NCBI GenBank assembly: GCA_016200005.1
Contig: JACQFP010000034.1
Location: 1-64,000, forward strand
Source: Verrucomicrobiota bacterium
GTDB lineage: Bacteria; Verrucomicrobiota; Verrucomicrobiia; Limisphaerales; PALSA-1396
Direction of reading: 5' to 3'
Length of the DNA stretch: 64,000 bases
The notes below the pieces were generated by a model. It did no database searches. It was not told where the DNA came from and worked only from the letters and a program-made list of their open reading frames with translations. Every line of letters starts with the position of its first letter. The first letter of the stretch is position 1. The position numbers were made by a program, and so were the translations under genes. This document shows positions 50,765 to 60,138 of the stretch, piece after piece.

Positions 50765-52540
50765 GCTTACCAGGTTATAGCGCGCAAGTACCGCCCGCAG
50801 CGTTTCGCCGACGTCGTCGGCCAGGAGCACGTCACACAGACGCTCACCAACGCCATCGCACAGAAGCGGATCGCGCACGCCTACCTCTTCGTCGGCCCGC
50901 GCGGCACCGGCAAAACCACCATCGCCCGCATCTTCGCCAAATGCCTCAATTGCACCGGCGGTCCCAAGGTGGACTTCGACGACAACGATCCGCGCTGCAT
51001 CGAAATTACCGAAGGCCGCTCCATCGATGTTTTGGAAATCGACGGCGCGAGCAACAACGGCGTGGAACAAGTGCGCGAGTTGCGAGAGACGGTCAAATAC
51101 ATGCCGGCCTCCGGCCGGTTCAAGATTTACGTGATTGACGAAGTTCACATGCTCTCGACGGCGGCGTTCAACGCCCTGCTCAAAACGCTCGAAGAACCGC
51201 CGGAGCACGTGAAGTTCATGTTCGCCACGACCGAGCCGGAAAAGGTTTTGGCTACGATTCTCTCTCGTTGCCAGCGGTTCGATTTGCGACGCATCCCCGC
51301 GGCGCTCATCGTCAAACATCTTGCGCATATCGCCAAACTGGAGAATGTGAAAATCGGTGACGACGCGCTTTATGCCATTGCCCGCGGAGCTGACGGCGGA
51401 ATGCGCGACGCCGAATCGACACTCGATCAACTCATCAGTTTTTGCGGTGAGAAGATTGAGGAGTCGGACGTGCTCTCGATGTTCGGCCTGACGGCGCAAG
51501 GCCAGATTTTGAAACTCGCCCATGCCATTCTGGCTGGCAATGCGGAGACGGCCTTGACTGAATTGAACGACCTCGCCAAGCATGGCAAAGACCTCGCGCG
51601 GTTGTTGTCGGACTTGCTAAATCACTTCCGCAATCTGCTGATCTACCAGGTCTCGCGTGGCGATTTGAAATTGCTCGAAGTTTCCGAAGTCGAAGCCGCT
51701 TCCCTTGCCGAACAATCCGCCGGGATCAGCACCGACGCATTGACCCGCATCATGGAGGTGCTGACGGACTGCGAGAGCCGTTTGCGCGACGCGGCCTCGA
51801 AAAAGATCTTGATCGAAGTCGCGTTGCTCAAAGCCATGGAAGCGCGGAGCGCGGTCAGTCTTGATTCCGTGCTCAAGCAGTTGCAGGACTTGCGCGGCAA
51901 AAACAGCGCCAGCGTATCGCCCGCGCCGGTGGCCGCGAACGTGAGTTCGCGGACTGTCGCCGCAGTTGCGCCAAAGGTTGAGCGTTCCGTGGTCAATAAT
52001 CCGCCGACTCACGTCGGCGGTTACGAAGCGCCCGCATCGACGACAATGTCAGTTGCGTTGGAAGAAACGCCCGGAAGCTCCGCTGGCTTGTCCGGTCTTT
52101 GGTCGCAGGTGATCGAGGCGGTGGGCCGCGTCAGTCCGTTCACGCGCAGTTATCTGCTTGAAGCGCATCCGGTGTCGTTCGCCAAAAACGTTTTCACCAT
52201 TGGCTTTGATCCGGAGTTTGAGGACCACATCGGACTGGTGGACAACGCCAAGAATCACACCCTGCTCCAAACCAAGCTGGATGAACTCGGACACGCGAAC
52301 GTCCAGATCAAATTCATCAAAGCCGAAAGACCGGCGGGTGCCGGTGTGGCTCCGGTTACGCAACCAACGGCGGCAACGGTCGCGGCAACGCAAAGCATGG
52401 CCAAGCAAGCAACCACGCCGGCAGCGCGCGCGACCGTTGAGAAACCAACCCCCTTCAACAAGGACGAATTCAAAAACGATCCGCTGATCCAAAAGGCGCT
52501 GGAGATTTTCAAGGGCCAGATCGTCGATGTCCGTGCCTAA
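50762..52540 (+). CDS. dnaX: DNA polymerase III subunit gamma/tau
   Basis: 592 residues. Clamp-loader ATPase: KYRPQRFADVVGQEHVTQTL, Walker A GPRGTGKTT, zinc-site Cys in KCLNCTGGP..PRC, Walker B VIDEVHMLS, sensor 1 FATTEPEKV with SRCQRFD. Domain III follows, then a low-complexity linker (about 385-430) containing family A repeats, and a tau-like C-terminal domain (WSQVIEAVGRVSPFTRSYLL..). No AAAAAAG slippage site is seen, so only the long form is expected. Part of an ffs-dnaX-ybaB-recR array. Confidence 0.95.
   Translation: MAYQVIARKYRPQRFADVVGQEHVTQTLTNAIAQKRIAHAYLFVGPRGTGKTTIARIFAKCLNCTGGPKVDFDDNDPRCIEITEGRSIDVLEIDGASNNGVEQVRELRETVKYMPASGRFKIYVIDEVHMLSTAAFNALLKTLEEPPEHVKFMFATTEPEKVLATILSRCQRFDLRRIPAALIVKHLAHIAKLENVKIGDDALYAIARGADGGMRDAESTLDQLISFCGEKIEESDVLSMFGLTAQGQILKLAHAILAGNAETALTELNDLAKHGKDLARLLSDLLNHFRNLLIYQVSRGDLKLLEVSEVEAASLAEQSAGISTDALTRIMEVLTDCESRLRDAASKKILIEVALLKAMEARSAVSLDSVLKQLQDLRGKNSASVSPAPVAANVSSRTVAAVAPKVERSVVNNPPTHVGGYEAPASTTMSVALEETPGSSAGLSGLWSQVIEAVGRVSPFTRSYLLEAHPVSFAKNVFTIGFDPEFEDHIGLVDNAKNHTLLQTKLDELGHANVQIKFIKAERPAGAGVAPVTQPTAATVAATQSMAKQATTPAARATVEKPTPFNKDEFKNDPLIQKALEIFKGQIVDVRA
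51929..52024. repeat. Family A (A2 variant) repeat pair inside the dnaX linker
   Basis: GTGGCCGCGAACGTGAGTTC (51929-51948) matches the half-unit GTAGCCGCGAACGTCAGTTC at 37665, and CCGCCGACTCACGTCGGCGG TTAC (52001-52024) matches the inverted partner units near the second RAYT. Read in frame as VAANVSSRT..NNPPTHVGGYEA. Confidence 0.85.
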
Positions 52541-52569
52541 CTCTCAACCCTCAACTCACAACCAAAGAA

Positions 52570-52881
52570 ATGTCCAGCATTGGCAAACTCATGAAACAAG
52601 CTGCGCGGATGCAGCAACAGATGGAACAAATCCAGGCACAACTAGCCGCCCGCACCGTCGAAGCCACCAGCGGCGGCGGCGCGGTGAAGGTGGTTGCGAA
52701 ATGCGATGGTTCCATTGCTTCCATAAAAATTGACCCGCAGGCACTCAACGCCGCCGACGCTCAATTGCTCGAAGACATGATCCTGACCGCCGCCAATCAG
52801 GCGCTGTCCCAAGCCAAGGAGATCTCCAACACGGAAATGGGCAAGGTGACTTCCGGACTTAATCTTCCTGGGTTGACCTAG
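52570..52881 (+). CDS. ybaB: Nucleoid-associated protein, YbaB/EbfC family
   Basis: 103 residues, one YbaB domain: KLMKQAARMQQQMEQIQAQL (helix 1), VEATSGGGAVKVVAKCDGSI, IKIDPQALNAADAQLLEDMI, and ILTAANQALSQAKEISNTEM. A DNA-binding dimer often encoded, as here, between dnaX and recR. The 29-bp gap from dnaX contains CTCAACCCTCAACTCACAAC, another short tandem microrepeat. Confidence 0.95.
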   Translation: MSSIGKLMKQAARMQQQMEQIQAQLAARTVEATSGGGAVKVVAKCDGSIASIKIDPQALNAADAQLLEDMILTAANQALSQAKEISNTEMGKVTSGLNLPGLT

Positions 52882-52901
52882 TTCGCCTCTTTCCTGTTCC
52901 T

Positions 52902-53504
52902 GTGGCTTCACTTCCTGAACCGATCACTACGTTGATTGCCGCGCTGAGCAAGTTGCCCGGCATCGGCCCGCGTTCAGCCGAACGAATCGCGCTTCACCTG
53001 GTGCAGAGCGAAACTGATTTCGTCAAACAACTCGCTCAAACCCTCCTCGACGCTCGTGGGCGCATTCAGGTCTGTCCCGTTTGCGGCGCGTTGGCGGAAA
53101 AAGTTCCTTGCTCCATTTGCGATGATCCGCGCCGCGACGTGGGACTTGTTTGTGTCGTCGAACGCGCCGTTGATGTCATCAGCATTGAAAAGTCGGGGAC
53201 ATATCGCGGCAGATTTCATGTGCTCGGCGGCAAGATTTCACCGTTGAACGGCGTCGAGCCGGAGGATTTGTGCATCGCGGAACTGGAATCGCGCCTTGCC
53301 AAGGAACCGATCAAGGAAATCGTGATCGCGTTGGGCACAGACGTGGAAGGCGACGCGACCAGTTTTTATCTGGCCAAACGGCTCGCGAGAAAAGGGCTCA
53401 AGATCACCCGCATCGCGCATGGTCTGCCGGCGGGCAGTGGTCTGGAATTTGCCGATGAATTGACGCTGAGCCGCGCACTTGAAGGACGAAGGGAAATGGA
53501 ATGA
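52902..53504 (+). CDS. recR: Recombination protein RecR
   Basis: 200 residues from a GTG start (52902). Helix-hairpin-helix LSKLPGIGPRSAERIALHLV, zinc finger CPVCGALAEKVPCSIC, and the Toprim domain with VCVVERAVDVISIEKSG and VIALGTDVEGDATSFYLAKR. It loads RecA at gaps together with RecF/RecO. It overlaps the next gene by 4 bp. Confidence 0.96.
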   Translation: MASLPEPITTLIAALSKLPGIGPRSAERIALHLVQSETDFVKQLAQTLLDARGRIQVCPVCGALAEKVPCSICDDPRRDVGLVCVVERAVDVISIEKSGTYRGRFHVLGGKISPLNGVEPEDLCIAELESRLAKEPIKEIVIALGTDVEGDATSFYLAKRLARKGLKITRIAHGLPAGSGLEFADELTLSRALEGRREME

Positions 53505-54109
53505 AAGTTCCTGAGGTTGTCGTTTTCGATCTGGGCAAAGTACTGGTGGATTTTGACTACGGGATTGCCGCCCGCAAAATCGCAGCACGCGGCACCAGGA
53601 CCGGCGAGGAAGTCCAGGGTTTTCTCGACCACTCTCCCCTACTCTTCCGTTACGAGACCGGCCTGGTAAGCCGACACGAATTCTTTGAAGAAGTCCGTCA
53701 AGCGACAGGGTTCGCCGGGAACTTCGAGGAGTTCGGATCATTTTTCGCCGACATCTTTTGGGAGATTCCTCCGATGATTGAAATACACGCCACGCTGCGG
53801 CGGCGCGGAATTCCGACTTACATTTTCTCGAACACCAACGATCTTGCGGTCGAACACATCCGCCGGAATTTTCCATTCTTCAGCAATTTCGATGGGCACA
53901 TCCTTTCCTACGAAGTCGGCGCGATGAAACCCGACGCGAAAATCTACGAGGCGCTTGAGCGCTTGGCCGGCAAGCGCGGCCCAGAAATCTTGTACTTCGA
54001 CGACCGCCAGGAAAACGTGGATGCCGGCGCGGCGCGCGGCTGGCAAGTGATTTTGCAGGAGTTGCCGGAGAAAACCCGAGGCGCAGTTCAAAAACTCGGA
54101 CTGCTGTAA
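53501..54109 (+). CDS. HAD superfamily phosphatase (YihX-like)
   Basis: 202 residues. Motif I VVFDLGKVLVDFDYG (DxG variant as in the YihX branch), motif II IFSNTNDLA, motif III Lys in SYEVGAMKPDAKIYE, motif IV ILYFDDRQENVDAGAARGW. Likely hydrolyses a small sugar or nucleotide phosphate. Translation is coupled to recR by a 4-bp overlap. Confidence 0.92.
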   Translation: MKVPEVVVFDLGKVLVDFDYGIAARKIAARGTRTGEEVQGFLDHSPLLFRYETGLVSRHEFFEEVRQATGFAGNFEEFGSFFADIFWEIPPMIEIHATLRRRGIPTYIFSNTNDLAVEHIRRNFPFFSNFDGHILSYEVGAMKPDAKIYEALERLAGKRGPEILYFDDRQENVDAGAARGWQVILQELPEKTRGAVQKLGLL

Positions 54110-54130
54110 CTTCGCGGCGCATCAGAACGG

Positions 54131-54193
54131 CGCAACCTAAAGGTTGAACTCCAACCCACGGCGGGCGGCGTTGGAGTTCAAGCTTCAGCTTGT
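54131..54193. repeat. Dispersed inverted-repeat pair (family C), second locus
   Basis: GCAACCTAAAGGTTGAACTC (54131-54150, continuing CAAC) and GTTGGAGTTCAAGCTTCAGC (54170-54189, continuing TTG) are near-complements, between convergent genes. The same words occur at 31964-32047. The position suits a transcription-ending hairpin. Confidence 0.65.
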
Positions 54194-54198
54194 CCGGA

Positions 54199-54630
54199 TT
54201 AACTGGCGCGGCTGGAAAACGGAGGCCAAATCTTCCCAACGCGATTGAACTTTGGTGCCAGGACGCAAATCAATTGTTCCTCCCGATGCCGGGCCACCTC
54301 CTCGCTGGCGCAAACGTCAAACTCGATCCGGGCAACTTGATGAAGCAGGCGCATAATGCGGCGTGAAAGGCGTTCCGGATTGGCAACGCGATAACTCGCC
54401 AGTCGCTTGCGGAGATTTTTTGCCTTGCCGACATAGAGCACACCCGCTTCGGCGCCGCAGAAAAAATACACGCCGGGACTGGTTGGCAGGCGGTGAAAGA
54501 AATCATCGCCGAACCGCTCGACCAGCGGGCGCGGCGGTGGAAAGAGCCAGAGTTGATGCGCAGCCATGAGCGCATTTAACGAAACTCGCTGGGTCAAAAG
54601 CTGTCCATCACGAAAAATCAACCTTCGCAA
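54199..54630 (-). CDS. GIY-YIG endonuclease domain protein
   Basis: 143 residues. The GIY-YIG core is SPGVYFFCGAEAGVLYVGKA, with KNLRKRLASY carrying the catalytic Arg and a Glu in HREEQLICVLAPKFNR. It resembles the UvrC N-terminal domain in isolation. A more likely start may be MAAHQLWLFPPPRP at about 54567. Single-domain members have roles ranging from repair to mobile-element nucleases; none can be chosen here. Confidence 0.88.
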   Translation of the reverse strand: MRRLIFRDGQLLTQRVSLNALMAAHQLWLFPPPRPLVERFGDDFFHRLPTSPGVYFFCGAEAGVLYVGKAKNLRKRLASYRVANPERLSRRIMRLLHQVARIEFDVCASEEVARHREEQLICVLAPKFNRVGKIWPPFSSRAS

Positions 54631-54646
54631 GAAGTGCCTCGGAATT

Positions 54647-55390
54647 TCACCGCGCAGACGCCGGGGGGTTGCTTCCGCCCGAACCCAGCAGGCCGGAGAT
54701 CGGGAAATCCGGGTCGCCGATCGAGAGGAGCCGCTCGGCCATGTCGTTCAGCGCGAGGCGGGTTGCCCGAAAGCGTTCCGCGAGCGTGTTGAAGATCGGC
54801 GCGAGCTCGTATTTCTGAGCCAGCCGATGGTCACTGGCCAGGCGGTACTGCATACGCCCCAGTTCTTCGTAATAACTTAATCCGGGAAAGCCGCGCGTCT
54901 CCGCGCGTAGGCGGATGTGTTCGGGGAACACGCCGGAAAGAAAGAGCGAACGGTTGCCGATGTGGACACGAATAAAAAAGCTGGTGCGATCATCGGCGGT
55001 CTGGAGGGCGGCCATCATTTCGAAAAAGTAATCGAGCGGATGGGTCTGGCCGGGCGCCGCGCAATTCACCCGTTCCGTGCGGGAAAACTCAGCGAGCACC
55101 TCGGCCACGTAATCCGCCACCGCCCGGTCTTTGATGTCCGAGCGGCGAAAGACCTGCCGCACGAGGATGTAGAAATAAAACCGGCTCGAAACCCGCAAAC
55201 AACCGCGATGCTCCAACAGCGCGTGCAGCAACGCCTCGTCGTCCAGGATCAAGTCGCGCGACTCCTCATCCGCCAGCAACCGAACGAGACATTCCGTCGT
55301 GCCAATCTTGCGACCGAGCACCGACAAAATAAAATCGATGTCTTCAGCCGTAAACTGGACCCGGCAATTTGGTTGAATCACATTCATCAT
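54647..55390 (-). CDS. Conserved-looking cytoplasmic protein of unknown function
   Basis: 247 residues from MNVIQPNCRVQFTAEDIDF (ATG 55390; the frame is open 12 codons more). Largely helical, with FILSVLGRKIGTTECLVRLL, LHALLEHRGCLRVSSRFYFY, and FFIRVHIGNRSLFLSGVFPE. No membrane segment or catalytic motif. It ends SGLLGSGGSNPPA. A good promoter and a leader hairpin lie upstream, which supports it as a real gene. I do not recognise the family. Confidence 0.75.
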   Translation of the reverse strand: MMNVIQPNCRVQFTAEDIDFILSVLGRKIGTTECLVRLLADEESRDLILDDEALLHALLEHRGCLRVSSRFYFYILVRQVFRRSDIKDRAVADYVAEVLAEFSRTERVNCAAPGQTHPLDYFFEMMAALQTADDRTSFFIRVHIGNRSLFLSGVFPEHIRLRAETRGFPGLSYYEELGRMQYRLASDHRLAQKYELAPIFNTLAERFRATRLALNDMAERLLSIGDPDFPISGLLGSGGSNPPASAR

Positions 55391-55722
55391 CTTTCGCTCG
55401 CTTTCAGTTTTGACGAATACGACCACGCGCGCCCTTCAGCGCGCACCCGGACCGTCACTCGCTGCCTGTTGAATTATACAGCAGATTAGATTCCATGAAA
55501 AGCATCGCGGTTCAACCCGGTTGCGATGTGCGTTATTTACCGTCCTTCCCGATCTTTGCAACCTCAAATCCTGATCAAGAACAGAAACGCGCGGCGTGGT
55601 GCGCCGGGCGTTGGCGGAAATTTTGACGCACCGCGTGAAAATCCATACACTGAGCCGGTGTCCTGACCAACACATCCGTGCGAGAGAATGAACATTGCTG
55701 GCGTGATTCGCCACGCCGCGAT
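55391..55722. promoter_or_regulatory. Divergent promoter region between the unknown gene and rhomboid
   Basis: Minus strand: TTTTCA (55496-55501), 17 bp, TATAAT (55473-55478), then a leader hairpin GCGCGC-CCTTCA-GCGCGC (55427-55444). Plus strand: TTGACG (55623-55628), 17 bp, TACACT (55646-55651) for rhomboid. No gene is visible in this gap. Confidence 0.65.
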
Positions 55723-56604
55723 ATGGACTCCTTGATGAATCGGATCACAACGCGCTCCCGTCGCCAGGCGATGGACTGGAGTCTGGTGCTTGTCAGCCAG
55801 GGGATTGAAACCGTAATCGAGCAATCAGAGGATGGGACGGGTTGGGGATTGGTGGTGGATGCTCGAGACTATGAGCGAGCCGTCAGCGCCATACGCCAGT
55901 ACCGTGCGGAGAATCGTCACTGGCCGTGGCGACAACAAACGCGCTGGCCGGGATTATTGTTTGACTGGACGAGCGTGGTCTGGTGTCTGGCGCTCGCCCT
56001 GTTTTATTGGTTTGGTGAAACTCGCGCGGTCGATCTCCGTTCAAACGGAGCGATGGATAACGCAGCAGTTTCGGCCGGCCAATGGTGGCGACTGTTCACC
56101 GCAATCACCCTTCACGCCGACGTTGCGCATCTCGTCGCCAACGTCACCATCGGATTCGTGTTGCTCGGTCTGACGATGGGGCGTTACGGAACGGGTGTGG
56201 GTCTGCTCGCCGCAGTGCTGGCCGGCGCCGGTGGCAACGTCGCCGACCTGATTGTTTATCACGCGCCGCATCGCAGCCTGGGCGCGTCGGGAATGATCCT
56301 CGGTTGCCTCGGACTACTTGCTGCTCAATCCATGTCGCTTTGGCGACAACATCCCCTAGCCACGAAATACGTGGTCAGCAGCGTTCTGGCCGGCATCATG
56401 TTGTTTGTCTTGTTCGGGCTGACGCCGGGGACGGACGTTGTGGCGCACTTTGGTGGATTCGCAACTGGCCTCCTGCTGGGTGGAATTCTGGCGCACGCTC
56501 CAACGAAGTTCTTGCACAATCCCAAAATCAATCTTGTCAGCGGTACGCTTGTCGCCGCACTGATGATGCTCGTTTGGGGACAGGCGATGGGCAGACTAAA
56601 CTAA
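55723..56604 (+). CDS. Rhomboid family intramembrane serine protease
   Basis: 293 residues from ATG 55723 (a GTG at 55678 is also in frame). The N-terminal 80 residues form a cytoplasmic part (MDWSLVLVSQGIETVIEQSE), then six to seven helices: WRLFTAITLHADVAHLVANV, the catalytic Ser in LGASGMILGCLG (GxSG), and the catalytic His in VVAHFGGFATGLLLGG. Cleaves membrane proteins within the bilayer; substrate unknown. Confidence 0.92.
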   Translation: MDSLMNRITTRSRRQAMDWSLVLVSQGIETVIEQSEDGTGWGLVVDARDYERAVSAIRQYRAENRHWPWRQQTRWPGLLFDWTSVVWCLALALFYWFGETRAVDLRSNGAMDNAAVSAGQWWRLFTAITLHADVAHLVANVTIGFVLLGLTMGRYGTGVGLLAAVLAGAGGNVADLIVYHAPHRSLGASGMILGCLGLLAAQSMSLWRQHPLATKYVVSSVLAGIMLFVLFGLTPGTDVVAHFGGFATGLLLGGILAHAPTKFLHNPKINLVSGTLVAALMMLVWGQAMGRLN

Positions 56605-56919
56605 TGTGAAAGTCTGAATTGGTCTGGAGCGGCAGGCCAAGCCAAGCAAGAAAAGTCTGATTTTCGCCAAGAAAAGTGAAGCCACAACCGTTCGCTTCAC
56701 CCATTATCTCACCTCAAGAATGCATAATTGATGTGCTGCCGAACCGAATCTGATGGGCCATCCGGGTGTCCATTTCCCATCAGCGGCGCGCATAAATGCC
56801 AAGGAATGGATTTTTAAACATTCGCCATGCGAACAGGAAATGTAAGGTTATCCGCGGGTCAAATCGGGACAAGCACTGACGCCTCGATCATTTCCAACAC
56901 GAAAACCGCATTCCTGTTC
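56605..56919. other. Intergenic region downstream of rhomboid
   Basis: Two stems: GTGAAGC/GCTTCAC (56676-56682 and 56694-56700), a possible end of the rhomboid transcript, and TGATGGG/CCCATCA (56751-56757 and 56775-56781). The frame of the next gene is open from 56827, but its signal peptide starts at 56920. No other feature seen. Confidence 0.5.
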
Positions 56920-59900
56920 ATGCCACCGAGACCCTTTGCAGTTTTTTGCGCTTTACTAGTCGCTGCCGGATTGATCGGCGGACCGCCTGTAGTTCAGGCG
57001 GCTGGCTTGGTGGCGGCGTATTCGTTCAACGAGGGCACGGGGACGACCGTTGCGGACGCCTCTGGCAACGGCAACACGGGCACGATCGCAAACGCGACCT
57101 GGACCCCCGCCGGCAAGTTCAGCAACGCGCTATTGTTCAATGGGACCAATGCGCGCATAACCATCAGCGATTCGCCTTCCTTGCATTTGACGACCGGCAT
57201 GACATTGGAGGCGTGGGTGAATCCGTCCGCCGTGGACAGCGCATGGCGCGACGTGATCTACAAGGGGAATGACAACTACTATTTGATGGGCACCACATCG
57301 ACGGGCGGCGAGCCAGCGGTGGGCGGATACTTTGGCGGGGTCAATGCCAATCTGTATGGCCCGTTGGTGCTGAGCTTGAATACCTGGACGCACCTGGCGG
57401 CGACTTACGATGGAGCAACGCTTCGATTATATGTGAACGGAGTCCAAGTCTCGAGTGCGGCGCAGACTGGAAATATTCTTACCTCGTCGAACCCGTTGCA
57501 AATTGGCGGAGACAGCATTTTCGGACAGTACTTCCAAGGGATGATCGACGAAGTGCGTGTCTATGATCTGGCCTTGAGCGCCAGCCAGATTCAAACCGAC
57601 ATGAACACCTCCATTGGTCCGCCGGCCAATCAGCCGCCGGTGGCGCAAGCGAATGCCACACCGAAGGCAGGTGTCGCGCCTTTGGACGTTGCGTTCTCGA
57701 GCAGCGGGTCGCAGGATCCGGAAGGGCTGCCGCTTTCGTACAACTGGACGTTTGGCGATGGAACCCCTTCATCCACTGCGACGAATCCCGCTCACACCTA
57801 CCTCACGGCTGGATTATACGCAGCCTGGTTGACGGTTTCAGATGGTGTCAACTCGACGACTTCCAGCGTCGTGAACATCACCGTGGGAACAGTCGGCGAA
57901 CCTCCGCCAGCCGTGTCTTTCAGCAACACCAACTATCCAGTCGCGGAAAACAGCGGTATCGCGACCATCAATGTCTGGTTGGACAAGTTTTACTACGTGG
58001 ATGTGTTCGTCGATTTCGCCACGGCGGGAGGCACTGCGACGCCCGGCGTGGACTATGTCACGAACAGCGGGACACTCCACTTCCTGCCCGGTCAAACGAA
58101 TCAATCGTTCCTCGTCACGCTGCTCAATTCCAGCGGTCAGAATCCGACCTCGCGAACGGTTCATCTGACATTGAGCAATTTTTCTGGAGCGAGTCCAGGA
58201 AATCCCGTGGCCGCTGACCTCGTGATTCTCGACCCAGATGCACCCCCGCGCCTCGTTTCGCCGTGCCTGACCAGCAACGGTTTGTTCCAAGCCACAGTGG
58301 TCGGCCTGCCGGGCCAGATTTTTTCCGTCGAGTGCTCCCAGACACTCAGCAATTGGACTTCGCTGATTACGCTGACCAATGTGGCCGGCTCCATGAACTT
58401 CACGGACGTAACGTCGCCTGGCGCGTCCGTCCGTTTCTACCGAACCGTGAGCGGTTATCGCGGTGTGTTTACCCAGCACAACGACAACTTCCGAACGGGT
58501 CAGAATCTCAATGAAACAATACTGACTCCGACCAACGTGACTTCAGCGACCTTCGGAAAACTTTTTTCGTATCCGCTGGATGGAATTGCTTACGCCTCCC
58601 CCCTCTACGTGGCCAACGTCAGCATCCCCGGGCAGGGCTTCCACAATGTCATTTACGTGGCGACGGAACACGACAGCGTTTATGCGTTTGACGCTGACGG
58701 ACTGGGCACCAATCCGCTCTGGCAGGTCAGTTTCATCAATCCCGCCGCGGGCATCACCACGGTGCCCGCCGACGACACCGGCGAGTGCTGCGATATCGCG
58801 CCTGAGATCGGAATTACAGGCACTCCTGTGATTGATCCGGTCAGTGGCACACTTTACGCCGTTGCCAAAACCAAGGAAGTCAACGGGAGCAACACAGATT
58901 ATGTGCAACGACTTCACGCGCTCGACATCACCAGCGGCGCGGAAAAGTTCGGCGGACCGGTGGTGATTCAAGCCACGGTGCCCGGGACTGGTGTCGGATC
59001 GCAGGCCGGACAACTGCCATTCCTGTCGCTTCGCGAGAACCAGCACCCGGCCTTGCTTCTGAACCATGCCGTCATTTACATCGCGTTCGCAAGTCATGGA
59101 GACAATCAACCGTATCACGGATGGATTTTGGGATACCACGCCACCACACTTCAGCAAACGATGGCGTTCTGCGCCACACCCGACGCTGAAGGTGCCGGCA
59201 TCTGGATGGGTAGCGGCGGCCTGTCCGCCGACGCCGATGGCAACATCTACTTCGTCACCGGCGACGGAACATTCGACGCGAACACCGGCGGTGCGGACTA
59301 CGGGGATACCTTCATGAAGCTCAGTACCAATGGCACCGTGCTGGATTATTTTACACCCTTTGATCAGGCGAGCCTCGATGCTGGAAATCACGACCTTGGA
59401 TCGGCGAACGCCCTGTTGCTCCCCGATCAACCCGGTAACCACCCGCACCTGGTCACCAGCGCCGGCAAGAACGACGTGCTGTACCTCGTTGACCGCGATA
59501 ACATGGGGCACTTCAACTCCGTTGACGACAGCCAGATCGTACAATCGATGACGTTGTCCAATGCGAACTTCATCAACCCCGTCTATTTCAACGGCTACGT
59601 GTACTACAGCGTGACCAGCACAAAAATTGCCGCGTATCGGTTGAACAACGGATTGCTTCCTGTCACGCCCACCTCCCAGTCCGCGGACACTTACGGATTT
59701 CCAGGCGGAGCACTGGCGACCTCCGCCAACGGCACCAACAACGCGATTCTCTGGGCCGTCCAACGCAAAGGCGCGACCACACCCGGCGTCCTCCATGCCT
59801 ACGACGCCTACAACCTGGGTGTCGAATTCTACAACAGCAACCAAGCTGGCTCGCGGGATACCCTCGACTTCGCGGCGAAGTACACCGTTCCGCTCGTCAT

Positions 59901-59961
59901 CGACGGCAAGGTCTTCGTTGGCTCTTTGAGCCGATTGACTGCCTACGGGCTGTTGCCGTAG
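56920..59961 (+). CDS. Exported multidomain protein: LamG, PKD, Calx-beta and PQQ-like propeller
   Basis: 1013 residues from MPPRPFAVFCALLVAAGLIG, a signal peptide ending near VQAAG. Then a LamG/concanavalin-like domain (LVAAYSFNEGTGTTVADASG..DEVRVYDLALSASQIQTDMN), a PKD domain (SSGSQDPEGLPLSYNWTFGD), a Calx-beta domain (GTATPGVDYVTNSGTLHFLP), a small linker domain (FSVECSQTLSNWTSLITLTN), and a C-terminal beta-propeller with VYAFDADGLGTNPLWQVSF and similar blades. Probably a cell-surface or secreted carbohydrate-binding protein; no catalytic residues identified. An in-frame ATG at 56827 precedes it. Confidence 0.85.
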   Translation: MPPRPFAVFCALLVAAGLIGGPPVVQAAGLVAAYSFNEGTGTTVADASGNGNTGTIANATWTPAGKFSNALLFNGTNARITISDSPSLHLTTGMTLEAWVNPSAVDSAWRDVIYKGNDNYYLMGTTSTGGEPAVGGYFGGVNANLYGPLVLSLNTWTHLAATYDGATLRLYVNGVQVSSAAQTGNILTSSNPLQIGGDSIFGQYFQGMIDEVRVYDLALSASQIQTDMNTSIGPPANQPPVAQANATPKAGVAPLDVAFSSSGSQDPEGLPLSYNWTFGDGTPSSTATNPAHTYLTAGLYAAWLTVSDGVNSTTSSVVNITVGTVGEPPPAVSFSNTNYPVAENSGIATINVWLDKFYYVDVFVDFATAGGTATPGVDYVTNSGTLHFLPGQTNQSFLVTLLNSSGQNPTSRTVHLTLSNFSGASPGNPVAADLVILDPDAPPRLVSPCLTSNGLFQATVVGLPGQIFSVECSQTLSNWTSLITLTNVAGSMNFTDVTSPGASVRFYRTVSGYRGVFTQHNDNFRTGQNLNETILTPTNVTSATFGKLFSYPLDGIAYASPLYVANVSIPGQGFHNVIYVATEHDSVYAFDADGLGTNPLWQVSFINPAAGITTVPADDTGECCDIAPEIGITGTPVIDPVSGTLYAVAKTKEVNGSNTDYVQRLHALDITSGAEKFGGPVVIQATVPGTGVGSQAGQLPFLSLRENQHPALLLNHAVIYIAFASHGDNQPYHGWILGYHATTLQQTMAFCATPDAEGAGIWMGSGGLSADADGNIYFVTGDGTFDANTGGADYGDTFMKLSTNGTVLDYFTPFDQASLDAGNHDLGSANALLLPDQPGNHPHLVTSAGKNDVLYLVDRDNMGHFNSVDDSQIVQSMTLSNANFINPVYFNGYVYYSVTSTKIAAYRLNNGLLPVTPTSQSADTYGFPGGALATSANGTNNAILWAVQRKGATTPGVLHAYDAYNLGVEFYNSNQAGSRDTLDFAAKYTVPLVIDGKVFVGSLSRLTAYGLLP

Positions 59962-60094
59962 GAAAACACGCCGAAGCCAGCCACAGTTTGGATTTGTTTC
60001 AGGTGAAATTCATCGACGTTTTGTATGACTCGACTCTGCCACCGGTTCGGACTACTGCTGCCTGTACATCGTGACGATCACCCCACGCAGAATT

Positions 60095-60112
60095 CGTAGG
60101 CGATGACCTACG
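60095..60112. terminator. Weak hairpin between convergent genes
   Basis: CGTAGG-CGATGA-CCTACG: a 6-bp perfect stem with a 6-nt loop in the 177-bp gap between the propeller protein and the convergent fucosidase. No T tract follows, so termination is only a possibility. Confidence 0.3.
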
Positions 60113-60138
60113 CTCCTGGAACTGGAACTCCTGCGCCA

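Noticed and set aside
50762-52540. Programmed frameshift producing a short gamma form of DnaX
   Set aside because: No AAAAAAG heptamer; the longest candidates (e.g. CGAAAAAGATC near 51799) have only five A and no supporting stem was seen.
58543-59844. 433-residue open frame opposite the propeller protein
   Set aside because: Antisense to strongly supported PQQ-like blades; the composition (Val/Gly-rich) is what reversed codons give in GC-rich DNA.
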